Assembly: GCA_023436425.1 (NCBI GenBank)
Contig: JAEZJD010000031.1
Span: 1 to 8,183 of the forward strand
DNA: 8,183 nt
Source: Bacteroidota bacterium
GTDB taxonomy: Bacteria > Bacteroidota > Bacteroidia > Chitinophagales > Chitinophagaceae
Direction of reading: 5' to 3'
A program made the translations under genes and the position numbers. Shown here piece after piece: positions 1 through 6,307 of this stretch. The notes under the pieces are model-generated. The model was not told where the DNA came from. It ran no database searches and worked only from the letters and a program-made list of their open reading frames with translations. Each line of letters opens with the position of its first letter. The stretch's first letter is position 1.

Positions 1-75
1 ACTTAAGTTTTCACATGACCCAACATAGTATTGGTTTTTTGAGGGAGAAAACAAAATGTACAAAGTAAAAGGCAT

Positions 76-104
76 AAAAAAATCTCACCTAAAATAGTGA
101 GATT
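76..104 (-). terminator. Rho-independent terminator of the tRNA-Val gene
   Basis: Positions 81-88 and 97-104 form a perfect 8-bp inverted repeat (AATCTCAC / GTGAGATT) around an 8-nt loop. Read on the minus strand, the hairpin is followed at once by about seven T residues (plus-strand A run 76-82, part of it in the stem base). It begins 3 nt past the tRNA 3' end, so it is the natural terminator of that tRNA transcript. The A-rich other side could make it partly bidirectional. Confidence 0.88.
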
Positions 105-107
105 CTG

Positions 108-182
108 TGGGAGTTGACGGGATCGAACCGCCGACCCTCTGCTTGTAAGGCAGATGCTCTGAACCAGCTGAGCTAAACTCCC
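108..182 (-). tRNA. tRNA-Val (anticodon UAC)
   Basis: The minus strand folds as a complete 75-nt tRNA. The acceptor stem is GGGAGTT (176-182) paired with AACTCCC (109-115), with discriminator A at 108. The D-arm carries the usual AGCTCAG...GAGC pattern. The anticodon stem is TCTGC/GCAGA around the loop CTTACAA, which places the anticodon TAC at 145-147 (UAC, reading GUA and other GUN valine codons). The T-arm contains GGTTCGATCC. The 3' CCA is not encoded, so it must be added by a CCA-adding enzyme. It lies on the same strand as the two protein genes to its right but has its own -7 box and terminator, so it is probably an independent unit. Confidence 0.97.
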
Positions 183-198
183 TTTTTTTGACGGAGTG

Positions 199-206
199 CA
201 AAAATA
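199..206 (-). promoter_or_regulatory. -7 box of the tRNA-Val promoter
   Basis: The minus strand reads TATTTTTG, an exact match to the Bacteroidota -7 consensus TAnnTTTG, ending 16 nt before the mature tRNA 5' end. A transcript starting 3-7 nt past the box would carry a short leader for RNase P to remove. I see no clear TTG element at the expected -33 distance, so the call rests on the -7 match and its position. Confidence 0.6.
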
Positions 207-255
207 AGGGGTGGCAGTTTACAGAAAAAAATATTTTCAGTGACAGCTGTTAAAA

Positions 256-552
256 TCAATTCAACTGTAGGGCAGGTAAACGGTATGTTTGCCCGTCCCA
301 AACCATTAGCTCATTAATTTTCAACTTCCAGAACTTATAGAAAGGAGACGGGGAAAGAAGTTTTCTTACTTCCAGTTTATTTTTTGCATTGATCGTTATC
401 CAAACAGTCTGAATTTCCATACTGACAACATAATGCTCAATAACTAAATCTTCGATAAGCGTATTGATATGCTTTCTGTGATCCGGCACAATCTTCATCA
501 TTTCCTCGTTCCATTCAAACGCCACCGTCACTAAATACTTCTTTGTGCTCAT
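256..552 (-). CDS. Small uncharacterised protein, possibly a dimeric alpha/beta-barrel (muconolactone-isomerase-like) fold
   Basis: This 98-residue protein starts MSTKKYLVTV and has no signal peptide or membrane segment, so it is probably cytoplasmic. The chosen ATG (550-552) overlaps the mtaB stop codon as ATGA, a 4-bp overlap typical of translational coupling; a TTG three codons upstream is the alternative start. The pattern is a beta strand (KYLVTVAF), a helix (residues 15-36), strands around 38-56 (VVSMEIQTVWITINA), a helix (EVRKLLSPSP), then KFWKLKINELMVW and an RLPALQLN tail. That beta-alpha-beta-beta-alpha-beta order, and the SPFYKFWKLKINEL segment in particular, resembles muconolactone isomerase or YCII-like ferredoxin-fold proteins. 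The fold suggestion is inference from pattern; no catalytic residues can be named, and a role tied to MtaB is unproven. Confidence 0.8.
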   Translation of the reverse strand: MSTKKYLVTVAFEWNEEMMKIVPDHRKHINTLIEDLVIEHYVVSMEIQTVWITINAKNKLEVRKLLSPSPFYKFWKLKINELMVWDGQTYRLPALQLN

Positions 553-1817
553 AAAGTCCAATCTACAATATTATTTGCCAGCTGTTGTCTAAACGGCGTC
601 ACTACGCGAATGTAATTATCGGTATAACCTTCCATCATTCCTGCTTTTTCATGTGCTTCGAACAACACCTTTCTCGTTTCTCCCTTATGTCGCTCTGAAA
701 ATTGAGACATTTTGTTGAAACTAAGTGTTCTCAGTACCTTATTACGTTCATGTCGCACACGCAACGGCACGACCGGTTTTATCTCGAGTGCTTTCGTGTT
801 GTCCCTTTCTGAATACGTAAAAACGTGCAAATAGGTAACATCAAGCGACGATAAAAAGTCGAAAGTTTCCTGAAAATGGCTATTTGATTCGGATGGAAAG
901 CCGACGATCACATCTACACCAATTGCGCAATGAGGTATTAAAGACCTGATAAGACTAACCTTTTCAGCATACAATTCTCTTTTGTAACGCCTCCGCATCA
1001 ACCCGAGTATTTCATTACTGCCACTCTGCAGCGGTATATGAAAATGCGGCATAAATTTTTTGCTGTGCGCAACAAATTCAATGATCTCACCCGAAAGTAA
1101 ATTTGGCTCGATAGACGAAATGCGGTAGCGTTCTATTCCTTCTACTTGTTCCAACTGCTGGATTAGGGCCAAGAAATTTTCGTAATTATTATTATCGTCT
1201 CCTTTTCCAAAGTCGCCAAGATTCACACCGGTAAGCACAATCTCCTTCACGCCTTGTGCAGCTAATTCCTTTGCATGCTTTATCACATTCGAAATGCTGT
1301 CGCTGCGGCTTTTTCCACGAGCCAAAGGAATGGTGCAGAAAGAACAGCTATAATCGCACCCGTCCTGCACTTTCAAAAATGTTCTTGTGCGGTCATTTAA
1401 AGAATAAGACGCGTTGAAACCTTTCACATTTTCGATATCGCAACTGCTGATTTTGGCTGAGTCACCTTTTATAAGCTCGCGCAGGTGAGATGCAATGTTG
1501 AATTTTTCTGCTGCGCCGAGCACAAGATCAACGCCCGGAATTTGCGAAATTTCCTGAGGTTTTAATTGCGCATAGCAGCCGGTAATTACAACCAAACTTT
1601 CAGGGGCTTTTCGTTGTATGCGACGCACGAGTTGCCTGCATTCTTTGTCTGCATTATCAGTTACAGAGCAAGTGTTTATCACATACACATCTGCAAAGTC
1701 GTCAAACTCTTTTTTCAAAAATCCTTCAGCTTCCAACGTGCGTGAAAGTGTTGAAGTCTCAGAAAAATTGAGTTTGCAACCGAGTGTATGAAAGGCAACT
1801 GACCGTTGGGTTTCCAT
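549..1817 (-). CDS. mtaB: tRNA (N6-L-threonylcarbamoyladenosine(37)-C2)-methylthiotransferase MtaB
   Basis: This radical-SAM enzyme adds a methylthio group to t6A at position 37 of tRNAs that read ANN codons, giving ms2t6A. The 422 residues are close to the usual MtaB length and carry all three expected domains. The N-terminal UPF0004 domain (about 5-125) has the HTLGCKLN opening and the three auxiliary cluster cysteines C14, C50 (INTCSVT) and C81 (TGCYA). The radical-SAM domain has the C154xxxC158xxC161 motif (CDYSCSFC), TGVNLGDFG (196-204), HIPLQSGS (260-267) and GFPSES. A C-terminal TRAM-type segment spans about 375-422. HTLGCKLN with QDGCDYSC favours MtaB over MiaB or RimO. The ATG at 1817 sits 7 bp after a -7 box. 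The stop overlaps the start of the 98-residue gene. Confidence 0.95.
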   Translation of the reverse strand: METQRSVAFHTLGCKLNFSETSTLSRTLEAEGFLKKEFDDFADVYVINTCSVTDNADKECRQLVRRIQRKAPESLVVITGCYAQLKPQEISQIPGVDLVLGAAEKFNIASHLRELIKGDSAKISSCDIENVKGFNASYSLNDRTRTFLKVQDGCDYSCSFCTIPLARGKSRSDSISNVIKHAKELAAQGVKEIVLTGVNLGDFGKGDDNNNYENFLALIQQLEQVEGIERYRISSIEPNLLSGEIIEFVAHSKKFMPHFHIPLQSGSNEILGLMRRRYKRELYAEKVSLIRSLIPHCAIGVDVIVGFPSESNSHFQETFDFLSSLDVTYLHVFTYSERDNTKALEIKPVVPLRVRHERNKVLRTLSFNKMSQFSERHKGETRKVLFEAHEKAGMMEGYTDNYIRVVTPFRQQLANNIVDWTL

Positions 1818-1824
1818 GAATCAG

Positions 1825-1832
1825 CAAAGGTA
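1825..1832 (-). promoter_or_regulatory. mtaB: -7 box of the mtaB promoter
   Basis: The minus strand reads TACCTTTG, an exact match to TAnnTTTG, ending 7 bp before the mtaB ATG. Transcription would start in the last few bases before, or at, the start codon, so the mRNA would be leaderless or nearly so. A TTG at the -33 distance is not evident; the nearest similar sequence is TTCTG. Confidence 0.6.
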
Positions 1833-1877
1833 GCAGAATTGGATGGCAGGGCAGAAGTGACATTATTTATTAGGAAA

Positions 1878-1910
1878 TTGTTAAGGTGTTGTTCTTATTT
1901 TTTATACTTG
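1878..1910 (+). promoter_or_regulatory. Candidate promoter of the DUF4258 / acyltransferase unit
   Basis: TATACTTG (1903-1910) matches the Bacteroidota -7 consensus TAnnTTTG at all but one position, and a TTG at 1878-1880 lies 22 bp upstream as a possible -33 element. The box ends 10 bp before the ATG at 1921, which would leave only a few nucleotides of leader. It lies back-to-back with the mtaB promoter in a 103-bp divergent region. Confidence 0.45.
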
Positions 1911-1920
1911 TGTATAACTG

Positions 1921-2322
1921 ATGAAGACAAGAAACGCAACACTTTCTCTGGTTATAGTAGGAATTTTCTTTTTGCTTTTCATATTTAAACGTTGGCAGGA
2001 GCCAAAAGCAAAGGAACTGTTCAACCGCAACCCTTCACATCTTATTTACACAAAGCATGCGCGGTGCAGAATGAGTTGTCGCGAAATAGACTCTGCTGAA
2101 ATCAAAGAGATCATGCAAAAGGGGATTATCAATCTTAATAAAAGTCACCTCAGAGATCAACCTTGTCCCACCTTTGCGCTGCAGGGTCGCACAAGCATGG
2201 GTGAAAGCCTCCGTGTAGTGTTTGCGCAATGCGGCGATGAGACAAAAGTTGTAACCTGCTACAACCTCGAACAAGATTTTGCTTGTGACTGTCCGGGTGA
2301 TGAAAATAAAACTCACCGGTGA
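1921..2322 (+). CDS. Membrane-anchored DUF4258-like protein
   Basis: This is a 133-residue protein of unknown function. Residues 8-22 (LSLVIVGIFFLLFIF) form one hydrophobic segment with no clear cleavage site, so I read it as an N-terminal membrane anchor. Residues 41-115 match the DUF4258 pattern as I remember it: YTKHARCRMSCREID (43-57), an EIKEIM helix, a GII strand, then SLRVVFAQC and KVVTCYNL strands. Seven cysteines (49, 53, 82, 104, 113, 122, 124) are many for this length and could form disulfides if the domain faces the periplasm. Positive charges flank both sides of the anchor, so topology is unclear. The start is the first ATG after a -7-like box. Its stop shares one base with the next gene's ATG (TGATG), so the two are probably translated together. 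Confidence 0.82.
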   Translation: MKTRNATLSLVIVGIFFLLFIFKRWQEPKAKELFNRNPSHLIYTKHARCRMSCREIDSAEIKEIMQKGIINLNKSHLRDQPCPTFALQGRTSMGESLRVVFAQCGDETKVVTCYNLEQDFACDCPGDENKTHR

Positions 2323-3086
2323 TGCGTGCTATTCTCAAACCGTTCCAATGGCTTTACTGCATCTATGCGTTTGTGCTTTTTGCTGCGATAATGATTCCTA
2401 TTTTTCTGTGGTCGCTGATCGTCATTTCGTTTGGCAGAATCAAAGGGGGAAATCTTGTTTACAAAGGATGCATGGTGTGGGCCGATGTCTGGCTCTTTCT
2501 CATTTTTATAAGGCACAGAAACATTTATATCGGGGCGCTGAAGCAAAATCAATCCTACATCTTTGTTGCCAATCATATTTCGTATTTGGATGCAGCCATT
2601 ATCCCAAAAACTTTTCGTATGCCGCTTCGTGCATTGGGCAAGGTGGAGATGTCCAAAATTCCTGTATTCGGATTCATCTATAAATACGCTATTGTAACGG
2701 TCGACAGAAGCAGTGCAGTCAATCGTGCAAGGAGCGTTGAATTGATGAAATCAGTTTTAAAAAAAGGAATATCAGTTTTAGTCTTTCCGGAGGGTACTTT
2801 TAACATGACGAATAAACCGTTAAAAAGTTTTTATGATGGCGCATTCCGCATTGCAATTGAAACCGGAACACCTATCAAACCAGTGTTGTTGTTAAATACC
2901 TATGACCGCCTTTGTTACGAAAGTATTTTTTCGCTCAACCCGGGCAAAAGCAGAGCAGTTTTTTTACCCGAAATCAGTGTTGCAGGATTGGAGTTGAAGG
3001 ATGTTCAAGATTTGAAACAAAAAGTGTATGCCATCATGGAAGAAGAGCTAATAAAAAGAAATGTTTCATGGATCAAAGAGCGCTAA
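2322..3086 (+). CDS. PlsC-family 1-acyl-sn-glycerol-3-phosphate acyltransferase (lysophospholipid acyltransferase)
   Basis: Members of this family move an acyl chain onto the sn-2 position of lysophosphatidic acid to make phosphatidic acid at the inner membrane, or act on related lysolipids. The 254 residues hold a hydrophobic N-terminal stretch (about 13-37, IYAFVLFAAIMIPIF region), a second one at 53-63, and the ordered acyltransferase motifs: NHISYLD (84-90, catalytic H85 and D90), ALGKVEM (104-110), VTVDR (125-129), FPEGT (155-159) and a KPVLLLN segment (186-192). Length and motifs fit PlsC. The ATG at 2322 is chosen because it overlaps the upstream stop as TGATG; a GTG one codon earlier is the alternative. 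These genomes often carry several paralogues, so the exact lipid substrate is uncertain. Confidence 0.9.
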   Translation: MRAILKPFQWLYCIYAFVLFAAIMIPIFLWSLIVISFGRIKGGNLVYKGCMVWADVWLFLIFIRHRNIYIGALKQNQSYIFVANHISYLDAAIIPKTFRMPLRALGKVEMSKIPVFGFIYKYAIVTVDRSSAVNRARSVELMKSVLKKGISVLVFPEGTFNMTNKPLKSFYDGAFRIAIETGTPIKPVLLLNTYDRLCYESIFSLNPGKSRAVFLPEISVAGLELKDVQDLKQKVYAIMEEELIKRNVSWIKER

Positions 3087-3177
3087 AAACCATTTGTTGT
3101 TCCACATAACTGCTGCAGTGAAGCCTTACTGATTTAACTTTCCGCAAATCATTTAAACCGATCAATCTCTGTTCGCT

Positions 3178-5634
3178 TTGTTTGCCGAAATCATCATACC
3201 ACTGGCGCTACCAAAAAATTATACATGGCGCATTCCCCAGCAAATGCAGGATCAAATTTCTGTTGGCTGCAGGGTAGAAGTGAATCTCGGTAAAAACAAA
3301 AAATATGCTGGCATTGTTAAAAGGATACACGAGGATAAGCCCCCATTCGATGTGAAAGAAATCATCAACTTACTGGACGCAACGCCTGTCGTGCAGGAGT
3401 ATCAATTGAAGTTTTGGGAGTGGATGGCTGATTATTATATGTGCACAGAAGGCGAAGTGATGGCTGCCGCGTTGCCGACACATTTTAAACTCTCAAGCGA
3501 AACTGTTCTCATTTTTAATGAAGAATATGGCGACGATTTTTCTGCATTGGACAACGACGAATATCTCGTTGCGGAAGCGCTGCACATAAAGCACGAATTG
3601 AAGTTGACTGAAGTACAGCAGATCTTAGATGTCAGTCACGTGTATCCAATCGTTAACCGGCTGATCGGGAAAAAGGTTTGTTATGTATGGGAATCGTTGA
3701 AACAAACGTTCAATCCGAAAAAGGAAAGTTTTGTTTTATTAAATGCACAATTCGACAATGAAGAAAAATTGTCTGACTTGCTGAACAATTGGAGCAGAGC
3801 CCCAAAACAAATGGAGCTTTTATTAAGTTATCTGCATTTGATGAGAACAGAAGGTGAAGTAACGAAATCGGAGCTGCTGAAAAAGTCTAATGCATCGGAT
3901 GCGCAGCTGAAAGGACTTGTTGATAAAGAAATTCTGCGGCTGGAAAAAAGAATGATAGACAGAGTTGTGTATGCGCCGAAAGATTTACGAATCGATTTCC
4001 AGTTAACTGCTGCACAGCAGGAAGCGTTTGTGGCGGTTGAAAAATCATTCCTATCAAAAGGTGTGTGTCTACTGCATGGCATTACATCAAGTGGTAAAAC
4101 GCATATCTACATCAAGTTAATTGAAAAATATCTGAGGAAAGGACAGCAGGTGTTATACATGCTTCCTGAAATTGCGTTGACATCGCAAATCATTCGCCGG
4201 CTGCAAAAGCACTTTGGCGGATACATCGGCATTTACCACTCGAAGTTCAGTCAGAATGAGCGGGTGGAGATTTGGAACAAAGTAAAAACCGGTGAACTGA
4301 AAATTGTACTCGGGGCAAGAAGTTCTTTGTTTCTTCCGTTTCAGAATTTATCGTTCATTATTTGCGATGAAGAACATGATCCATCGTACAAACAGCAAGA
4401 TCCTGCGCCACGATATCATGGACGCGACGCTGCGATTTTTATGGCGTCACTTACCGGCGCCAAAGTGCTCCTCGGCAGTGCCACACCTTCATTGGAAAGT
4501 TATTTCAATGCGCTGCACGAAAAATACGAATTGGTAGCTCTGCATGAACGATTTGGTGAAGTGAAATTGCCGCAAATTGAAATGGTAGACACAAGAGCGG
4601 TTGCAAAAAAGCCCGGCGAAAAAGTGATGCTTTCTCCGCAGCTGCTTGATGAAATAAGATATTCCCACACCAACAACAAACAGGTCATTTTGTTTCAAAA
4701 CCGCCGTGGCTATGCACCATATCAGATTTGTATGGTATGCGGTTGGATTGCGCAGTGCAAAAATTGCGATGTATCGCTTACCTATCACAAGTTTTCAAAC
4801 AAACTTAAATGTCATTACTGTGGAACTATTTATGCGCCGAGCAAAACTTGCCAGGCTTGTGGAAGCGATAAGTTGCAGCAAAAAAATTTCGGAACAGAAA
4901 AGATCGAAGAACTGCTTATGGAGCAATTGCCGGATGTAAAGATTGCTCGCATGGACCTTGATTCTGTACGCAACAAGAATGCACATGATGTTTTGATACA
5001 GCAGTTTGAGCAACGGAAAATCGATGTGCTGGTAGGAACGCAGATGGTGGTGAAAGGTCTTGATTTTGATAATGTTGATCTGGTGGGAATTATCGACGCA
5101 GACGGACTGCTGAACTTTGCAGATTTTCGGGTGCACGAAAGAGCTTTTCAACTGATGGAGCAGGTAAGCGGACGTGCAGGTAGAAAGCCCTCTGACAATG
5201 GAGAAAATTTGGTGGGCAGGGTGCTGATCCAAACAATGAATCCTGTTCACCCGGTGTTGCAACATGTTGCACATCACGATTACACGGGCATGTACAATGA
5301 AGAAATCGAAAAACGTAGACAATATTTTTATCCGCCTTTTTCAAGAATTATTCATCTGCAGTTTCGACATAAAAGCAGGGATGTTGTTTTTGATGCTGCA
5401 CATGCATTTGCAGCAGCGTTACAAAAAATTTACGAACAATTCATCGTTGGTCCCGCTGAGCCGGTGGTGAACAGAGTGCGGAATTTATTTTTAATGGAGT
5501 TGCTCTTCAAATTACCCCGTGACACGCAAACGATCACAAGATGTAAAGCTGACATTCTGAAAGAAATTGTTCAACTGCATTCTGACGCACGATTTAAAAG
5601 CGTAGTTATTGTGCCTGATGTGGATGCGCAGTAG
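3178..5634 (+). CDS. priA: Primosomal protein N' (replication restart helicase PriA)
   Basis: PriA binds stalled or repaired forks and reloads the replicative helicase. The 818 residues cover the whole family architecture. The N-terminal 3'-end-binding domain (about 1-100) opens with FAEIIIPLALPKNYTW, followed by a winged-helix region. The helicase core has Walker A GITSSGKT (301-308), DEEH (397-400) and GSATPS (433-438). The zinc-binding insert has all eight cysteines (518, 521, 527, 530, 545, 548, 558, 561). The second RecA lobe has GTQM (620-623), KGLDF and QVSGRAGR (662-669). The C-terminal domain ends VPDVDAQ, like the DVDPx tail of relatives. The start must be a TTG at 3178: an in-frame TAA lies at 3154-3156 with no ATG after it, and the next internal ATG (residue 23) would cut the conserved N-terminus. 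The last 29 bp overlap the convergent neighbour. Confidence 0.97.
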   Translation: MFAEIIIPLALPKNYTWRIPQQMQDQISVGCRVEVNLGKNKKYAGIVKRIHEDKPPFDVKEIINLLDATPVVQEYQLKFWEWMADYYMCTEGEVMAAALPTHFKLSSETVLIFNEEYGDDFSALDNDEYLVAEALHIKHELKLTEVQQILDVSHVYPIVNRLIGKKVCYVWESLKQTFNPKKESFVLLNAQFDNEEKLSDLLNNWSRAPKQMELLLSYLHLMRTEGEVTKSELLKKSNASDAQLKGLVDKEILRLEKRMIDRVVYAPKDLRIDFQLTAAQQEAFVAVEKSFLSKGVCLLHGITSSGKTHIYIKLIEKYLRKGQQVLYMLPEIALTSQIIRRLQKHFGGYIGIYHSKFSQNERVEIWNKVKTGELKIVLGARSSLFLPFQNLSFIICDEEHDPSYKQQDPAPRYHGRDAAIFMASLTGAKVLLGSATPSLESYFNALHEKYELVALHERFGEVKLPQIEMVDTRAVAKKPGEKVMLSPQLLDEIRYSHTNNKQVILFQNRRGYAPYQICMVCGWIAQCKNCDVSLTYHKFSNKLKCHYCGTIYAPSKTCQACGSDKLQQKNFGTEKIEELLMEQLPDVKIARMDLDSVRNKNAHDVLIQQFEQRKIDVLVGTQMVVKGLDFDNVDLVGIIDADGLLNFADFRVHERAFQLMEQVSGRAGRKPSDNGENLVGRVLIQTMNPVHPVLQHVAHHDYTGMYNEEIEKRRQYFYPPFSRIIHLQFRHKSRDVVFDAAHAFAAALQKIYEQFIVGPAEPVVNRVRNLFLMELLFKLPRDTQTITRCKADILKEIVQLHSDARFKSVVIVPDVDAQ

Positions 5635-6286
5635 CTAAATTTTTAATAGCTGCGTTCTCAAAAATATCTGTTCCGCTTTTTTCAAGTTTTGCTGCGTTTA
5701 TCATTGCCTCAGCTACCGTAGTTGCGTGAATCGCTTTCCACTTTCTTGGAATGATGAATGAAAACACCTCCATCAATGCCTTGGCCACTTTTTCGCCTAA
5801 ACGAAATTCTTTTCTATCTCCAAGCAGGAGGGAAGGACGAAAAATTCCTATATACTTAATCGTTTTTTGTTGAACACTTTGTTCCATTTCACCTTTCAGC
5901 TTTGCATAAAAGTTGTTGCTGGTGGCGTTGGCTCCCATCGAAGAAACTATAAGAAGTTTCGGACACTGTGTTTCCTGGCAGAACTGTGCTGCCTTGACGG
6001 GAATATCATAGTCCACCTTTCTGTAAGCCTCTCGGTCGCCTTTCACTTTTTTCTGCGTTGTGCCCACTGCGCAAAACACAGCATCGCTGCCCTCGATCGC
6101 CAATTTAAAAAACTCATGATCTGAGAAGTTGATAAGCTTTGTTTGGATTTTCGTTTCGGAAAATGAAACCGGTCTTCTCACCAGCGCTCTGACGGTGGTG
6201 AAATAATTGTCCGTTGCCAATAGCCGCACAAGTTCACTTCCTATCAGACCTGTTGCACCGATAACAGTAGCAGTTTTGCCTTGCAT
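5606..6286 (-). CDS. NAD(P)-binding Rossmann-fold oxidoreductase (atypical SDR, HTATIP2/YbjT-like)
   Basis: This 226-residue protein is probably soluble and cytoplasmic. It begins with a dinucleotide-binding motif, TVIGATGLIGSELV (7-20), with the GxxGxxG pattern of atypical short-chain dehydrogenases (G10, G13, G16). It continues with the RALVRRP strand (33-39), which may select NADP, DAVFCAVGTTQ (68-78), LLIVSSMGAN (111-120) and Y127xxxK131, so a Ser-Tyr-Lys active-site set is present. IFRPSLLLGDR (148-158) is typical of the HTATIP2/TIP30 and NmrA-like group. The substrate is unknown. The ATG at 6286 is chosen because the Rossmann motif begins seven residues later; the reading frame stays open 47 codons further upstream, but only into murB. 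It diverges from murB over 21 bp and overlaps priA at its end. Confidence 0.9.
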   Translation of the reverse strand: MQGKTATVIGATGLIGSELVRLLATDNYFTTVRALVRRPVSFSETKIQTKLINFSDHEFFKLAIEGSDAVFCAVGTTQKKVKGDREAYRKVDYDIPVKAAQFCQETQCPKLLIVSSMGANATSNNFYAKLKGEMEQSVQQKTIKYIGIFRPSLLLGDRKEFRLGEKVAKALMEVFSFIIPRKWKAIHATTVAEAMINAAKLEKSGTDIFENAAIKNLATAHPHQAQ

Positions 6287-6294
6287 AAATTTTG

Positions 6295-6302
6295 TATTCT
6301 TG
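6295..6302 (+). promoter_or_regulatory. murB: Candidate -7 box of murB in the 21-bp divergent gap
   Basis: TATTCTTG matches TAnnTTTG at all but one position and ends 5 bp before the murB ATG. A TTTG at 6275-6278 is 16 bp upstream, shorter than the usual spacing, and lies inside the coding region of the divergent gene. An AAGG touches the ATG, too close for a normal Shine-Dalgarno site. The call is tentative. Confidence 0.4.
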
Positions 6303-6307
6303 CAAGG

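Noticed and set aside
56..97. Short plus-strand reading frame (13 codons, MYKVKG start) at the left end
   Set aside because: It is very short, has no convincing promoter and runs into the tRNA terminator hairpin, so I treat it as chance.
108..182. tRNA gene as an attachment site for an integrated element
   Set aside because: The region past the tRNA 3' end holds only a terminator, with no repeat of the tRNA end and no integrase in the window.
224..250. Possible terminator for the mtaB unit (GAAAA/TTTTC repeat and ACAGCTGT palindrome)
   Set aside because: The AT-only stem is weak, and the ACAGCTGT palindrome leaves no room for a loop. Neither makes a credible terminator.
108..1817. Functional link between the tRNA-Val gene and the tRNA-modifying enzyme MtaB beside it
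   Set aside because: MtaB acts on tRNAs carrying t6A37, which read ANN codons. tRNA-Val(UAC) reads GUN codons and is not a substrate, so the proximity looks coincidental.
1806..1988. Plus-strand frame of 60 codons across the mtaB divergent region
   Set aside because: It overlaps the mtaB start and the DUF4258 start, shows no family resemblance and sits on the promoter region.
3108..3121. Inverted repeat ACTGC-T-GCAGT between the acyltransferase gene and priA
   Set aside because: The loop would be a single nucleotide and no T run follows, so it is not a plausible terminator. Dyad-operator use cannot be supported.
4795..5322. Long minus-strand frame (175 codons) inside priA
   Set aside because: It is an antisense shadow of the conserved PriA zinc-binding and helicase region, with low-complexity, unconvincing protein content.
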